A stretch of 7,054 nucleotides of DNA from Elusimicrobia bacterium CG08_land_8_20_14_0_20_44_26 (GCA_002779055.1 PEXM01000043.1:1-7054); one strand, 5' to 3'; shown: positions 1 to 6,441, counted from the first letter of the stretch. The notes: generated from the sequence alone by a model not told the origin. Translations and numbers: made by a program.

Positions 1-1
1 A

Positions 2-133
2 ATAATAAAGCCGTCAATACCCGCTTACCTTCTTTTGGAAATCCCGCCGCTTTACCGTCTATCTTTGAATGTCAAAAATCCTTATGGCAAAACTTCAGCT
101 GAAATTGGATTTTTTTATGATAAAGAGCAATAG
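2..133 (+). CDS. 3' end of an unidentified protein (partial)
   Basis: An open frame enters from the left edge and runs 43 codons to a TAG at 131-133. The visible C-terminus ends in GKTSAEIGFFYDKEQ and alternates hydrophobic and polar residues, which suggests a beta-rich end, but no family is recognised. It lies on the same strand as tRNA-Thr and hemW and is separated from their promoter by a hairpin region. Another frame (starting at base 1) stays open for 33 codons, so coding here is probable rather than certain. The choice rests on its greater length and unremarkable codon use. Confidence 0.4.
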   Translation: MIKPSIPAYLLLEIPPLYRLSLNVKNPYGKTSAEIGFFYDKEQ

Positions 134-141
134 CGGCGGAT

Positions 142-239
142 GGAGTCCGACGGGGCTGTGTGAGCGAGGAATTTACAAAATGCCCGCAGCGAACGAAGTC
201 GCGAACCTTCTCACGTGAGCGTCCCCGACGGATATCTCC
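142..239. repeat. Long imperfect inverted repeat, intergenic
   Basis: The left arm (142-170) and right arm (206-239) are imperfect reverse complements. GGAG pairs with CTCC at the outside. TCCGACGGGG then pairs with CCCCGACGGA with one mismatch, after a 3-base bulge, and GTGAG pairs with CTCAC further in. The ~35-base loop contains a small GCGA/TCGC hairpin, and the right arm holds the perfect palindrome CTCACGTGAG (210-219). There is no T-tract, so it is not a classical terminator. It resembles a dispersed intergenic palindrome. It may also mark the end of the upstream transcript, but that is inference. Confidence 0.6.
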
Positions 240-257
240 GATGTTCTTTTCGTCTTA

Positions 258-285
258 TTGACATCTCCCGTCCATAAACTATAAT
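258..285 (+). promoter_or_regulatory. Sigma-70 promoter of tRNA-Thr(CGT)-hemW
   Basis: TTGACA (258-263) and TATAAT (280-285) are both perfect consensus hexamers, 16 bases apart. The predicted start near 292 lies about 5 bases before the mature tRNA 5' end, as expected for a strong tRNA promoter. hemW starts 15 bases after the tRNA and has no other visible promoter, so it probably shares this transcript. Confidence 0.87.
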
Positions 286-296
286 AACCTTAAAAC

Positions 297-369
297 GCCC
301 GGGTAGCTCAGCTGGTAGAGCAGCTCACTCGTAATGAGCAGGTCAGCGGTTCGATTCCGCTCTCGGGCT
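297..369 (+). tRNA. tRNA-Thr (anticodon CGT)
   Basis: A full cloverleaf can be drawn. Acceptor GCCCGGG pairs with CTCGGGC (one G-U), and the D stem is GCTC/GAGC. The anticodon stem is GCTCA/TGAGC with loop CTCGTAA, giving anticodon CGT, which reads ACG. The T stem is AGCGG/CCGCT with loop TTCGATT. The discriminator is T and no CCA is encoded. It follows its own consensus promoter and precedes hemW. Confidence 0.97.
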
Positions 370-384
370 TATTTCTTCCGGGCT

Positions 385-1440
385 ATGAAAAAATCAAAAA
401 TCATAAACGCTCTTTACATTCACATACCGTTCTGCAAAAAAAGATGCCTTTACTGCGACTTTTATTCTCAGACAGATTTGTCTTTAATGGAAAAATATCT
501 GGATGCGCTTGTGAGGGATATTATGAGCCGGCGGACCCTCCCGGTTTTTCTCAAAAGCATTTATATAGGCGGCGGCACGCCGTCTTTGCTTTCTTCCGAC
601 GAGTTTAATAAACTTTTTTCACTGCTCCGCAATTCTTTCGCAATAAATAAAAAATGCGAAATAACCGTTGAACTAAACCCGGAATCGGCGAGTGAGCGCC
701 TTTTTGAAACGCTTAAAAAAAACGGCGTGAACAGAATAAGCATCGGTTTCCAGTTTTTGGAAAACCGCCTTTTGAAAAAATCCGGACGCCTGCACAGCGC
801 AAAGCGCGCTATAGACGCTTTCCGAAAAGCAAAAAATTGCGCCTTCAAAAACATTAACGCCGATATTATCTACGGTTTCCCGTCTCAAACAGCCGCCGAA
901 CTCAATCAAACTCTTAATAAAACTCTTTCTCTTAAACCCGCACACATAAGCGCTTATCTTTACACGCCTCCCCAACACAGAAAAAACCTGTTCTCGGCGG
1001 AGAAACACTCCGACGAGGAAACGCTTAAAATGTACCGGCTCATCTGCCGTCGGATGAGTCAAAACGGTTTTCACCATTACGAGATTTCAAATTTCGCGCT
1101 TCGGGGAAAAGAATCCGTCCACAATTTATCCTGCTGGAATCAATCGGATTATATCGGATGCGGAGCCGCAGCCGTATCAACAATAAACGGCGTCAGGACA
1201 AAAAACGCCAAACTTTTAACCTATATCAAATATCCTCTGAAAAGAAAAAAAGAAAGGCTGACGCCGGAAAAATTAAAACTGGAGAAAAAATTCCTGGCTG
1301 GCCGAACAAAAAAAGGAATCCCGACGAGAAAAAAACACACCCCGTTTATAAAAGCCGGGTGGCTGCGGGAAAAAAACGGCAGAAGTGTTTTTACGGAAGA
1401 GGGATGGTTTCTATCCAGCTCAATTATACCGGAACTTTAA
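385..1440 (+). CDS. hemW: HemW-like radical SAM heme chaperone
   Basis: This 351-residue radical SAM protein belongs to the HemN/HemW family, whose HemW branch inserts heme into proteins rather than oxidising coproporphyrinogen. The [4Fe-4S] motif CxxxCxxC is at Cys17, Cys21 and Cys24, followed by DF as in HemW; HemN proteins have a further Cys here. GGGTPS at 62-67 is the SAM-binding motif. Also visible are ELNPE (96-100), NRISIGFQ (116-123), HYEISNF (231-237) and HNLSCW (246-251), the last matching the HemW HNxxYW motif with Cys for Tyr. The C-terminal domain is short, and the protein is some 25 residues below the usual ~375. The ATG at 385 is preferred because an in-frame ATG at 334 lies inside the tRNA, and HemW normally starts just before the YIHIPFC segment. 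No Shine-Dalgarno site is visible. It converges on fmt, with 12 bases between the stops and no terminator. Confidence 0.92.
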   Translation: MKKSKIINALYIHIPFCKKRCLYCDFYSQTDLSLMEKYLDALVRDIMSRRTLPVFLKSIYIGGGTPSLLSSDEFNKLFSLLRNSFAINKKCEITVELNPESASERLFETLKKNGVNRISIGFQFLENRLLKKSGRLHSAKRAIDAFRKAKNCAFKNINADIIYGFPSQTAAELNQTLNKTLSLKPAHISAYLYTPPQHRKNLFSAEKHSDEETLKMYRLICRRMSQNGFHHYEISNFALRGKESVHNLSCWNQSDYIGCGAAAVSTINGVRTKNAKLLTYIKYPLKRKKERLTPEKLKLEKKFLAGRTKKGIPTRKKHTPFIKAGWLREKNGRSVFTEEGWFLSSSIIPEL

Positions 1441-1452
1441 CTCAGGCGGCAT

Positions 1453-2370
1453 TCATTTAAAAATATCGCCGAGAGTTATTCTTTGACCGATTGCAAATTC
1501 AAACGCCGACATCTGTCGGCCGCCTTCGGGCTTGACTTCTTTAACAAAAAGGGAACCCGATGTGCATCTCACCTTAAAGCCGACGCCTTTAACAAACTCA
1601 AATACACATCCGGGTTTGATATCTTCTTTGCCACCATCCGTCGTTTCTGAGGCGTCTTTTAATATAACGCGCTTGCCGCGGTAAAAAGTATAAATATTTA
1701 TTTTATCAGAAAAAGCAATAATTTTCCTGAATATCATATTTGCGCTGTCGGCGCTAAAATCCACTTTTCCCATTTCTTTCCTGAGAAGAGGCGCAAAACT
1801 TACTTTTCCTTTCTGCGGCTGCGCCTTAAAACCCGGTTTTGACAACTCATCAAGCGCTTCCTTTAAAATTCCCGAAGACAAGGCAAAAAGCCTCTCCCGC
1901 AAGACCCGCGCGGTCTCAAACGGTCTAATTTCAAAAATGCGGCGGAGAATAATATCTCCTTCGTCAAGTTTTTCGTTGATAAAAAAGACGGTGATGCCGG
2001 TTTCTTTCTCGCCGTTATAAATTGCCCATTCAACAGGAGCGGCTCCTCTATACGAAGGAAGCGCGGAAAAATGGACATTCACCGCACCTTTCGCCGGAAG
2101 GCGAAAAAATTCGCCTGTAAAGATTCTGCCGAAGGAAACGACGACAAAAAGGTCGGCAGAATATTTTTTAAGCATACGGTTAAAGTTTTCGTCATCAAAA
2201 CCAGCATCTCTGATAACCTCAACGCCCGAGGATATAAGCTTTTGGGAAAGAGTGGGCGAAATCTCTTTATATATAACGGCGCTTATTTTGTGTCCTCCTT
2301 TGGATTCGGAAAGAGCGCCGTAAATCCCATCTATAAAAAAATCCGACGATGAAAAAAGCACAATTTTCAT
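1453..2370 (-). CDS. fmt: Methionyl-tRNA formyltransferase
   Basis: This 305-residue enzyme formylates initiator Met-tRNA using 10-formyltetrahydrofolate, in the cytosol. The N-terminal formyltransferase domain (about 1-190) carries Asn98 and His100 in NVHFSALPSYRGAAP and Asp136 in KLDEGD; these match the catalytic Asn-His-Asp of the family. The SALPSYRGAAP block corresponds to the usual SLLPRWRGAAP signature. Residues from about 200 on form the tRNA-binding C-terminal domain. Length is normal. It starts 21 bases after the def stop with no clear Shine-Dalgarno site, so it is likely translated from the barrel-def-fmt transcript. No terminator is visible after its TGA, which faces the hemW stop at 12 bases. 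Confidence 0.96.
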   Translation of the reverse strand: MKIVLFSSSDFFIDGIYGALSESKGGHKISAVIYKEISPTLSQKLISSGVEVIRDAGFDDENFNRMLKKYSADLFVVVSFGRIFTGEFFRLPAKGAVNVHFSALPSYRGAAPVEWAIYNGEKETGITVFFINEKLDEGDIILRRIFEIRPFETARVLRERLFALSSGILKEALDELSKPGFKAQPQKGKVSFAPLLRKEMGKVDFSADSANMIFRKIIAFSDKINIYTFYRGKRVILKDASETTDGGKEDIKPGCVFEFVKGVGFKVRCTSGSLFVKEVKPEGGRQMSAFEFAIGQRITLGDIFK

Positions 2371-2391
2371 GACGTTTTGGCGGCAATTACT

Positions 2392-2919
2392 TCAGAGGTT
2401 GCTACCCGTCCCCTTCGGGCTTCGCCCCGTCTTTTTTATTCTATAAATTTTAGGATAAAGATATATTTTCTTAACAATGGAAAGATAATCAATAAAAAGT
2501 TTCCCGTTTAAATGGTCAATCTCGTGCTGTATTATTCTGCTTTTAAGTCCGGACAATTCCATTTTTACGGGCTTTCCCGCCCTGTTTATGCCGGTTACGC
2601 TAATCTTTTCCGGGCGCTTTACTTCGCTAAAAATTCCGGGTATGCTGAGACAGCCCTCTTTCATAACCGATTTTCCCGATGAGGACTCCACGACCGGATT
2701 TACAAGACACACAAGGTCTTTGCTGAACCCGGTGGGGTTGGCGACAATCATCCTTAACGGCACTCCTATCTGTATCGCGGCAAGGCCTATTCCTTTTCCC
2801 GCACACATTGTGTCAATCATATCGTCAAAGAGCTTTTGAATTTTCGCGCCGACCGAACGCACCTCTTCCGAGACGCTGCGAAGACGCTGAGAACCGATAA
2901 GAACAACTTCGCTTACCAT
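2392..2919 (-). CDS. def: Peptide deformylase
   Basis: This 175-residue metalloenzyme removes the formyl group from nascent protein N-termini. All three family motifs are intact: GIGLAAIQ (43-50), EGCLS (88-92) with metal ligand Cys90, and QHEIDHLNG (131-139) with metal ligands His132 and His136 and catalytic Glu133. The start overlaps the end of the upstream barrel gene by 7 nt, which suggests translational coupling; there is no good Shine-Dalgarno site. fmt follows, giving the common def-fmt pair. The last ~12 residues (KTGRSPKGTGSNL) are encoded by a GC-rich palindromic stretch unlike the rest of the gene and are probably a non-essential tail. Confidence 0.97.
   Translation of the reverse strand: MVSEVVLIGSQRLRSVSEEVRSVGAKIQKLFDDMIDTMCAGKGIGLAAIQIGVPLRMIVANPTGFSKDLVCLVNPVVESSSGKSVMKEGCLSIPGIFSEVKRPEKISVTGINRAGKPVKMELSGLKSRIIQHEIDHLNGKLFIDYLSIVKKIYLYPKIYRIKKTGRSPKGTGSNL
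2405..2431. repeat. GC-rich palindromic stretch inside the 3' end of def
   Basis: On the plus strand GGGC-TTC-GCCC forms a perfect stem followed by CG and TCTTTTTT, and an adjacent CC-TTCG-GG mini-hairpin lies just before it. It resembles a plus-strand terminator but would act antisense to def, about 970 bases past the hemW stop. It is similar in style (GACGGGG, GCGAAG words) to the palindromic regions at 142-239 and 7012-7054, so it may be a fragment of a dispersed repeat that became part of the def reading frame. Confidence 0.4.
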
Positions 2920-3557
2920 GAGTTATTAAAATACAAACCCCATCCCCCGAGCCTGCCGAGTGTAAATTCAACGCCGTAGCTGACTCCGGGATATGTATAA
3001 AATTTTAATCCCGTTTTTAAATTAGACCCCCATTTGTCTTCCGAAACGCCGCCGGCTTTAAGCTTCGCATATTTAACCGCCGGACCCAGATAAGGCATAA
3101 TTCCGGTTAATTCCTTGGAAAAGAGCGCATTAAATTCACATTCCGTGACAGTATCTTTCTCGGCATTGCGCGCGTAGTACATTTCCGACCCTACGGAAAC
3201 TGACGGCGTTATAAGAGTGTCCTCAACTAAAAGATAATCACCGCTCGCCGCCGCCGCAAGAAGAGAATGCTTGTCCGGGTCAAACATGTTTTCTCTGCCG
3301 AGCTTGAACCCGTAAAGATACGGATATGAATACTTTTTGTATCTCGCAAGATACCTGCCGCTTCTGTATTTATGGCCGAAGACGATGGATGAATAATTGT
3401 TCCAGCCAAGCACGAGCCCTATCTGGGCCGGTGAAAGATTGGCTTCGCACGTCGGAGAAACAGGATCCATGCAGAAACCTCCCGCAGGGAAAATAAGCAA
3501 ACTCGCCAAAAGCGCTAAAACAAATTTAGCGCTGAGACATCTGTCAAGAACCGTCAT
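2913..3557 (-). CDS. Secreted protein, probable small outer-membrane beta-barrel
   Basis: No named family is recognised. From the ATG at 3557 the protein is 214 residues. Residues 1-29 look like a signal peptide: Arg6 and Lys11 come before a hydrophobic run (FVLALLASLLIFPAGG), with no lipobox, since the residue before Cys29 is Phe. The rest is rich in Tyr, Gly and alternating hydrophobic/polar stretches, and the protein ends in FNNSW. A terminal aromatic residue is typical of BAM-inserted barrels, so an outer-membrane location is inferred. The frame is open upstream to ATGs at 3620 and 3635. The 3620 ATG falls at the predicted transcription start, and both would put an unlikely 47-52-residue extension before the hydrophobic core, so 3557 is preferred, though no Shine-Dalgarno site decides it. 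Its TAA overlaps the def start. Confidence 0.72.
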   Translation of the reverse strand: MTVLDRCLSAKFVLALLASLLIFPAGGFCMDPVSPTCEANLSPAQIGLVLGWNNYSSIVFGHKYRSGRYLARYKKYSYPYLYGFKLGRENMFDPDKHSLLAAAASGDYLLVEDTLITPSVSVGSEMYYARNAEKDTVTECEFNALFSKELTGIMPYLGPAVKYAKLKAGGVSEDKWGSNLKTGLKFYTYPGVSYGVEFTLGRLGGWGLYFNNSW

Positions 3558-3626
3558 CCGATATAAGTATTTGTTGCACCCGCCTACAACACATAAAAAC
3601 CAACTTTTATTTGCTTTCATTGTAAG

Positions 3627-3655
3627 ATTATACAAATTTTGTCATTTGATGCCAA
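3627..3655 (-). promoter_or_regulatory. Sigma-70 promoter of the barrel-def-fmt unit
   Basis: On the minus strand TTGGCA (3655-3650) and a perfect TATAAT (3632-3627) are separated by 17 bases. Transcription should start near 3620, giving a leader of about 60 bases before the ATG at 3557. It lies 52 bases beyond mobile element copy 1, so this operon can be read independently of the feo operon upstream. Confidence 0.82.
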
Positions 3656-3707
3656 ATTTTATTGTCACTAAAAAAAATATTTTGTATGAAATCTGTCTCT
3701 ATAAAAT

Positions 3708-3788
3708 GTGATAGTTCAGATTGTCGGTAGTCGCAGGATTCAGCCGGCTACCATTTATCAATATTGTTTCTCGTGGCTGAACTAATAC
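3708..3788. mobile_element. 81-bp miniature transposable element, copy 1
   Basis: The ends GTGATAGTTCAG and CTGAACTAATAC are 12-bp inverted repeats with two mismatches (the last 8 bp perfect). It is flanked by the direct repeat TATAAAAT at 3700-3707 and 3789-3796, an 8-bp target duplication. Inside, GGTAGTC (3726-3732) pairs with GGCTACC (3746-3752) with one G-U, and TTCAGCC (3739-3745) can alternatively pair with GGCTGAA near the right end. No transposase is encoded, so it must be mobilised in trans. Ends beginning GTRA with 8-bp duplications recall the IS66 family, but this is only an inference from ends. It matches copy 2 at 79 of 81 positions in the same orientation. It inserted at the feoB stop codon. 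Confidence 0.85.
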
Positions 3789-5515
3789 TATAAAATAAGA
3801 TTGAGTAGTCCTGTTGTAAGCAATGTAGAGCAAATCATAATTAAAGTTGCTTTTAGCATACCTTTTATTCCGAACTCTTTTATCATAACAGCAAAAGTGG
3901 CAGCGCATGGAAAATACATCGTCAAAGCCACACTGGCTATAATCAGTTGTTTCAATGTCAGATGTAAGGGGCTAAGCATACCAACGGCAACATCCTTTCG
4001 CAAAAAACCAATTACCAGCGCAGCAACTGCATCGGTTGGTAGGCCCATTATTCCTGAAACGATCGGCTGAACAATCTTTCCAATAAATTCAATTATACCG
4101 AGAGTATAAAGAACATTTACCAAAAAAACACCGAAAAGCACCCATGGGACTGCCTCTCTTAGAAACCAGACAATTCTCATCCAAACTTTTTTCAAAAGAG
4201 CGCCCCAGAATGGAATGCGATATGGAGGAATATCTATAAACAACTCGGGCGCATGGCCTTTTAAAGTTTTATTCAGGAATACACCCAGGACTAACCATAC
4301 AATAAACAAAGTGCCAAATACCGGGAAGAATCCTTTTGCGCCTTCTTTGCCTAAAAGTCCGGCTATCATAGCAATTTGAGCCATACAGGGAATAGAAATT
4401 GCCATAATCGTTGCAGCAAGAAATCTTTCTCTTTTTGTTTCCATAATCCTTGCTGATAATACACCTGGAACATTACACCCTATACCAAGAAACATTGGAA
4501 TAATCCCGTAGCCATGTAGACCTATTCCATGCATCGCCCTATCTACAAGAACAGCGAATCGTGGAAGATAACCCAAATCTTCCAAAAAACTTAAAACTAA
4601 ATAGAAAGAAAAGACATAGGGCAAAACCATCGCAAAAGGCACGAATAGTCCAGTCGTTAAAAGACCCATTGACTCTACAAAATCTATTTCTCCTTCAATT
4701 AACTTGCCAATCAGTATATCGTGCAGAATCCCTCCTGAACCCAAAACGCCAGAGACCTTCATCATCAGAGGAGCCCACAAATTTTTAAAAATTGGCTCCG
4801 CAATATTGCCGATAAGCCACTCGCCGATAAATCTTATAGCCCAAAAAGCGACATAAGCCATCACCAGAGCTATCGGAATGCCTCCAAACGGTGAGATTGA
4901 TATGTCAGCGACTCTTTCTAAAAATGTGTGATGACGGTGAAACACCTTTTGCACTTCTTCTACAATATCACCAATCTTATGCCATTTTTCTTTTTCCTCA
5001 TAATCAAAATCACTTACTTTTGCTTCTTTTGTCTCATCCACCAATTTTTTAATGCCTTCGCCGGTTACTGCAACAGTAGGGACACAGGGAACTTTAATTA
5101 TCTTTTCCAATTTTTCTACATTAATATCAATGCCTGTGTGTTTTGTTTCATCCCAGAAGTTCAGCGCAAGAACCAACGGAATTTTTCTTTTTAGTAATTG
5201 AAGAGTGAGGTTCAAGCTTCTCTCTAAATTAGTTGCATCCATAATATTTATAACCACAGCATCATTGTTTTTTTCAGCAAATGCCTCATCAAGCATTTTT
5301 ACTGCAATTTCCTCTGCTTTTGAAGTTGCCTCAAGAGTATATGTCCCCGGGACATCTATGACTTTAACATTCTCGTGGTCAATGTGCATAATCCCTTCCG
5401 TAAATTCAACTGTTGTCCCCGGATAATTAGATATAATTACCTTCGCTCCTGTAAGTCTTGAAAACACAACACTTTTACCGACATTGGGATTACCCATTAA
5501 AATTATTTTTTTCAT
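3788..5515 (-). CDS. feoB: Ferrous iron transport protein B (GTPase-permease)
   Basis: This inner-membrane Fe(II) importer has 575 residues, with an N-terminal G domain (about 1-160). G1 is GNPNVGKS (8-15), G2 lies in YPGTTVE (31-37), G3 is DVPG (54-57), G4 is NFWD (119-122) and G5 lies in VTGEG (150-154). The linker to the first membrane segment (~210) is about 50 residues, shorter than the usual guanine-dissociation-inhibitor region, which partly explains a length below the common 650-780. Hydrophobic segments lie near 210-232, 284-312, 366-388, 397-416, 455-475, 521-545 and 555-575. Core motifs are LEDLGYLPRFA (311-321), GCNVPG (346-351), PCMAQ (376-380) and FPCAATF (535-541); the last two differ from the E. 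coli-type PCSARLP wording. AAGGAG lies 12 bases before the ATG. It follows feoA by 42 nt. Its TAG is the first base triplet past the target duplication of element copy 1, yet the protein is not truncated. Confidence 0.95.
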   Translation of the reverse strand: MKKIILMGNPNVGKSVVFSRLTGAKVIISNYPGTTVEFTEGIMHIDHENVKVIDVPGTYTLEATSKAEEIAVKMLDEAFAEKNNDAVVINIMDATNLERSLNLTLQLLKRKIPLVLALNFWDETKHTGIDINVEKLEKIIKVPCVPTVAVTGEGIKKLVDETKEAKVSDFDYEEKEKWHKIGDIVEEVQKVFHRHHTFLERVADISISPFGGIPIALVMAYVAFWAIRFIGEWLIGNIAEPIFKNLWAPLMMKVSGVLGSGGILHDILIGKLIEGEIDFVESMGLLTTGLFVPFAMVLPYVFSFYLVLSFLEDLGYLPRFAVLVDRAMHGIGLHGYGIIPMFLGIGCNVPGVLSARIMETKRERFLAATIMAISIPCMAQIAMIAGLLGKEGAKGFFPVFGTLFIVWLVLGVFLNKTLKGHAPELFIDIPPYRIPFWGALLKKVWMRIVWFLREAVPWVLFGVFLVNVLYTLGIIEFIGKIVQPIVSGIMGLPTDAVAALVIGFLRKDVAVGMLSPLHLTLKQLIIASVALTMYFPCAATFAVMIKEFGIKGMLKATLIMICSTLLTTGLLNLIL

Positions 5516-5557
5516 AACAATCTTTTTCTCCTTGACTGCTTAATTAGAGTCGGGGAA

Positions 5558-5797
5558 CTATGGCTCAATCTCAATCATTATCTTTTGAGCTATTCCACGA
5601 CCGATGCCAATTTGCGTATTCCCCTGTGAAATAACAACAGGGCCATTCATAATCTGCTGGCTGATTTTCTTTATCCGAGAACCTATCTTGATTCCCATGT
5701 TCTCCATCTTCTTCACCATACCAGCGCCGCCATTTAGACCAACAATTTTTCCTGTTTCACCGGTATTCATTTTCACAATTGAAATTACCTCAGCCAT
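5558..5797 (-). CDS. feoA: FeoA, small SH3-like partner of FeoB
   Basis: This 79-residue cytosolic protein of the FeoA family is thought to aid or tune FeoB. The family pattern is clear: GETGKIVGLNGGAGM (13-27), then MENMGIKIGSRI (31-42), NGPVVIS (51-57) and IGIGRGIAQKI (63-73). Length matches the usual 75-80. A very strong ribosome site, GGAGGAGGGG (5812-5803), sits 5 bases before the ATG. It is second in the operon, 40 nt after fur and 42 nt before feoB. No FeoC is visible. Confidence 0.95.
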   Translation of the reverse strand: MAEVISIVKMNTGETGKIVGLNGGAGMVKKMENMGIKIGSRIKKISQQIMNGPVVISQGNTQIGIGRGIAQKIMIEIEP

Positions 5798-5837
5798 TTT
5801 AACCCCTCCTCCAACAATAAAGACCTAACACAATAAA

Positions 5838-6284
5838 TTATGTCCCATTTTTCATCTTTGCAAGACAGACCCTGCAATAACCTTTTATACCTAATTTATG
5901 CTCTATCTCTTTAAATCCATATTTTTTACAAATTGCTTTTTGCAACTTCTCAATTTTTTCATTTTTAAATTCAATAATTTTACCGCATTTTACACAGACA
6001 AGATGGTCATGGTGTTTATGACCAAAAATGTGTTCATAATTAATCATATCCTGGCAACGGAAAGTACTCTGAATCAAACCACTGTTAATTAGCAAAGGAA
6101 GTATTCTGTAAATAGTAGCACGAGAAATATGTTTACCCTGTTTTCGTAATCTGTCATAAAGTTCATCTATATTAAAATGTTTATGGATAGAAAACACCTC
6201 TTCCATGACATTTTTTCTTTCAGGAGTAAATTTCAATCCCTTGTTTTTCAAATACTCGCTGAATTTTCTATTATAATTTTCCAT
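5838..6284 (-). CDS. fur: Fur-family metal-dependent repressor
   Basis: This 148-residue DNA-binding repressor has an N-terminal winged helix (about 1-85) with the recognition-helix segment HISRATIYRILPLL (52-65). The C-terminal dimerisation and metal domain holds the His-rich HKHHDH (89-94) and two CxxC pairs (Cys97/Cys100 and Cys137/Cys140) typical of the structural zinc site. It is first in the fur-feoA-feoB operon, so an Fe(II)-sensing Fur role is the natural reading; PerR or Zur function cannot be excluded from motifs alone. A ribosome site AGAGG lies 8 bases before the ATG, inside the operator. Autoregulation is likely because a perfect dyad covers its start. Lys- and AT-rich codon use differs from the hemW/def/fmt genes. 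Confidence 0.92.
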   Translation of the reverse strand: MENYNRKFSEYLKNKGLKFTPERKNVMEEVFSIHKHFNIDELYDRLRKQGKHISRATIYRILPLLINSGLIQSTFRCQDMINYEHIFGHKHHDHLVCVKCGKIIEFKNEKIEKLQKAICKKYGFKEIEHKLGIKGYCRVCLAKMKNGT

Positions 6285-6307
6285 TGCAATTGCCTCTCAA
6301 TTGCAAT
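6283..6307. promoter_or_regulatory. Perfect dyad operator over the fur start
   Basis: ATTGCAATTG and CAATTGCAAT are perfect 10-bp arms around a 5-base spacer. On the minus strand the spacer is AGAGG, the fur ribosome site. The dyad overlaps the end of the -10 box and the first bases of the start codon, so a bound dimer would block polymerase; in RNA the same arms could hide the ribosome site. Fur-family autorepression of fur-feoA-feoB is inferred. The sequence is not the E. coli GATAATGATAATCATTATC box. Confidence 0.72.
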
Positions 6308-6334
6308 TATGTATTGAAAGTTTTTTTTTGTCAA
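6306..6334 (-). promoter_or_regulatory. Sigma-70 promoter of fur-feoA-feoB
   Basis: TTGACA (6334-6329) and CATAAT (6311-6306) are spaced by 17 bases, which include a run of eight A after the -35 box. Transcription should start near 6299, leaving a short leader of about 15 bases. The -35 box lies 18 bases from the target duplication of element copy 2. No other promoter is visible before feoA or feoB. Confidence 0.88.
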
Positions 6335-6360
6335 GAGGCAAAGTGAAAATGTCTTTTTGG

Positions 6361-6441
6361 GTAATAGTTCAGATCGTCGGTAGTCGCAGGATTCAGCCGG
6401 CTACCATTTATCAATATTGTTTCTCGTGGCTGAACTAATAC
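6361..6441. mobile_element. 81-bp miniature transposable element, copy 2
   Basis: Same length and orientation as copy 1, differing only at the third base (A for G, 6363) and the fifteenth (C for T, 6375). Ends GTAATAGTTCAG and CTGAACTAATAC are 12-bp inverted repeats with one mismatch. The flanks carry the 8-bp direct repeat CTTTTTGG at 6353-6360 and 6442-6449. It lies between the fur promoter and the 3' end of tRNA-Trp. Its target duplication differs from that of copy 1, so it is a separate insertion. Confidence 0.86.

Noticed and set aside
334..384. Upstream ATG giving hemW 17 extra residues
   Set aside because: It lies inside the tRNA-Thr gene, and the added residues are encoded by the tRNA; the ATG at 385 fits the family start.
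673..1077. 134-residue minus-strand frame within hemW
   Set aside because: It is a shadow of hemW, with no recognisable domain and no start signals.
3660..3690. T-rich terminator after feoB (eight T at 3677-3670, minus strand)
   Set aside because: The only stem before it is AAAATATTTT, too weak and without G-C pairs.
3708..3788. attL/attR pair or integron-type attC site
   Set aside because: No integrase is visible and the 8-bp target duplications with inverted ends point to DDE-type transposition.
3708..6441. Composite transposon made of the two elements carrying fur-feoA-feoB
   Set aside because: Outer flanks differ (TATAAAAT versus CTTTTTGG), while each element has its own matched duplication.
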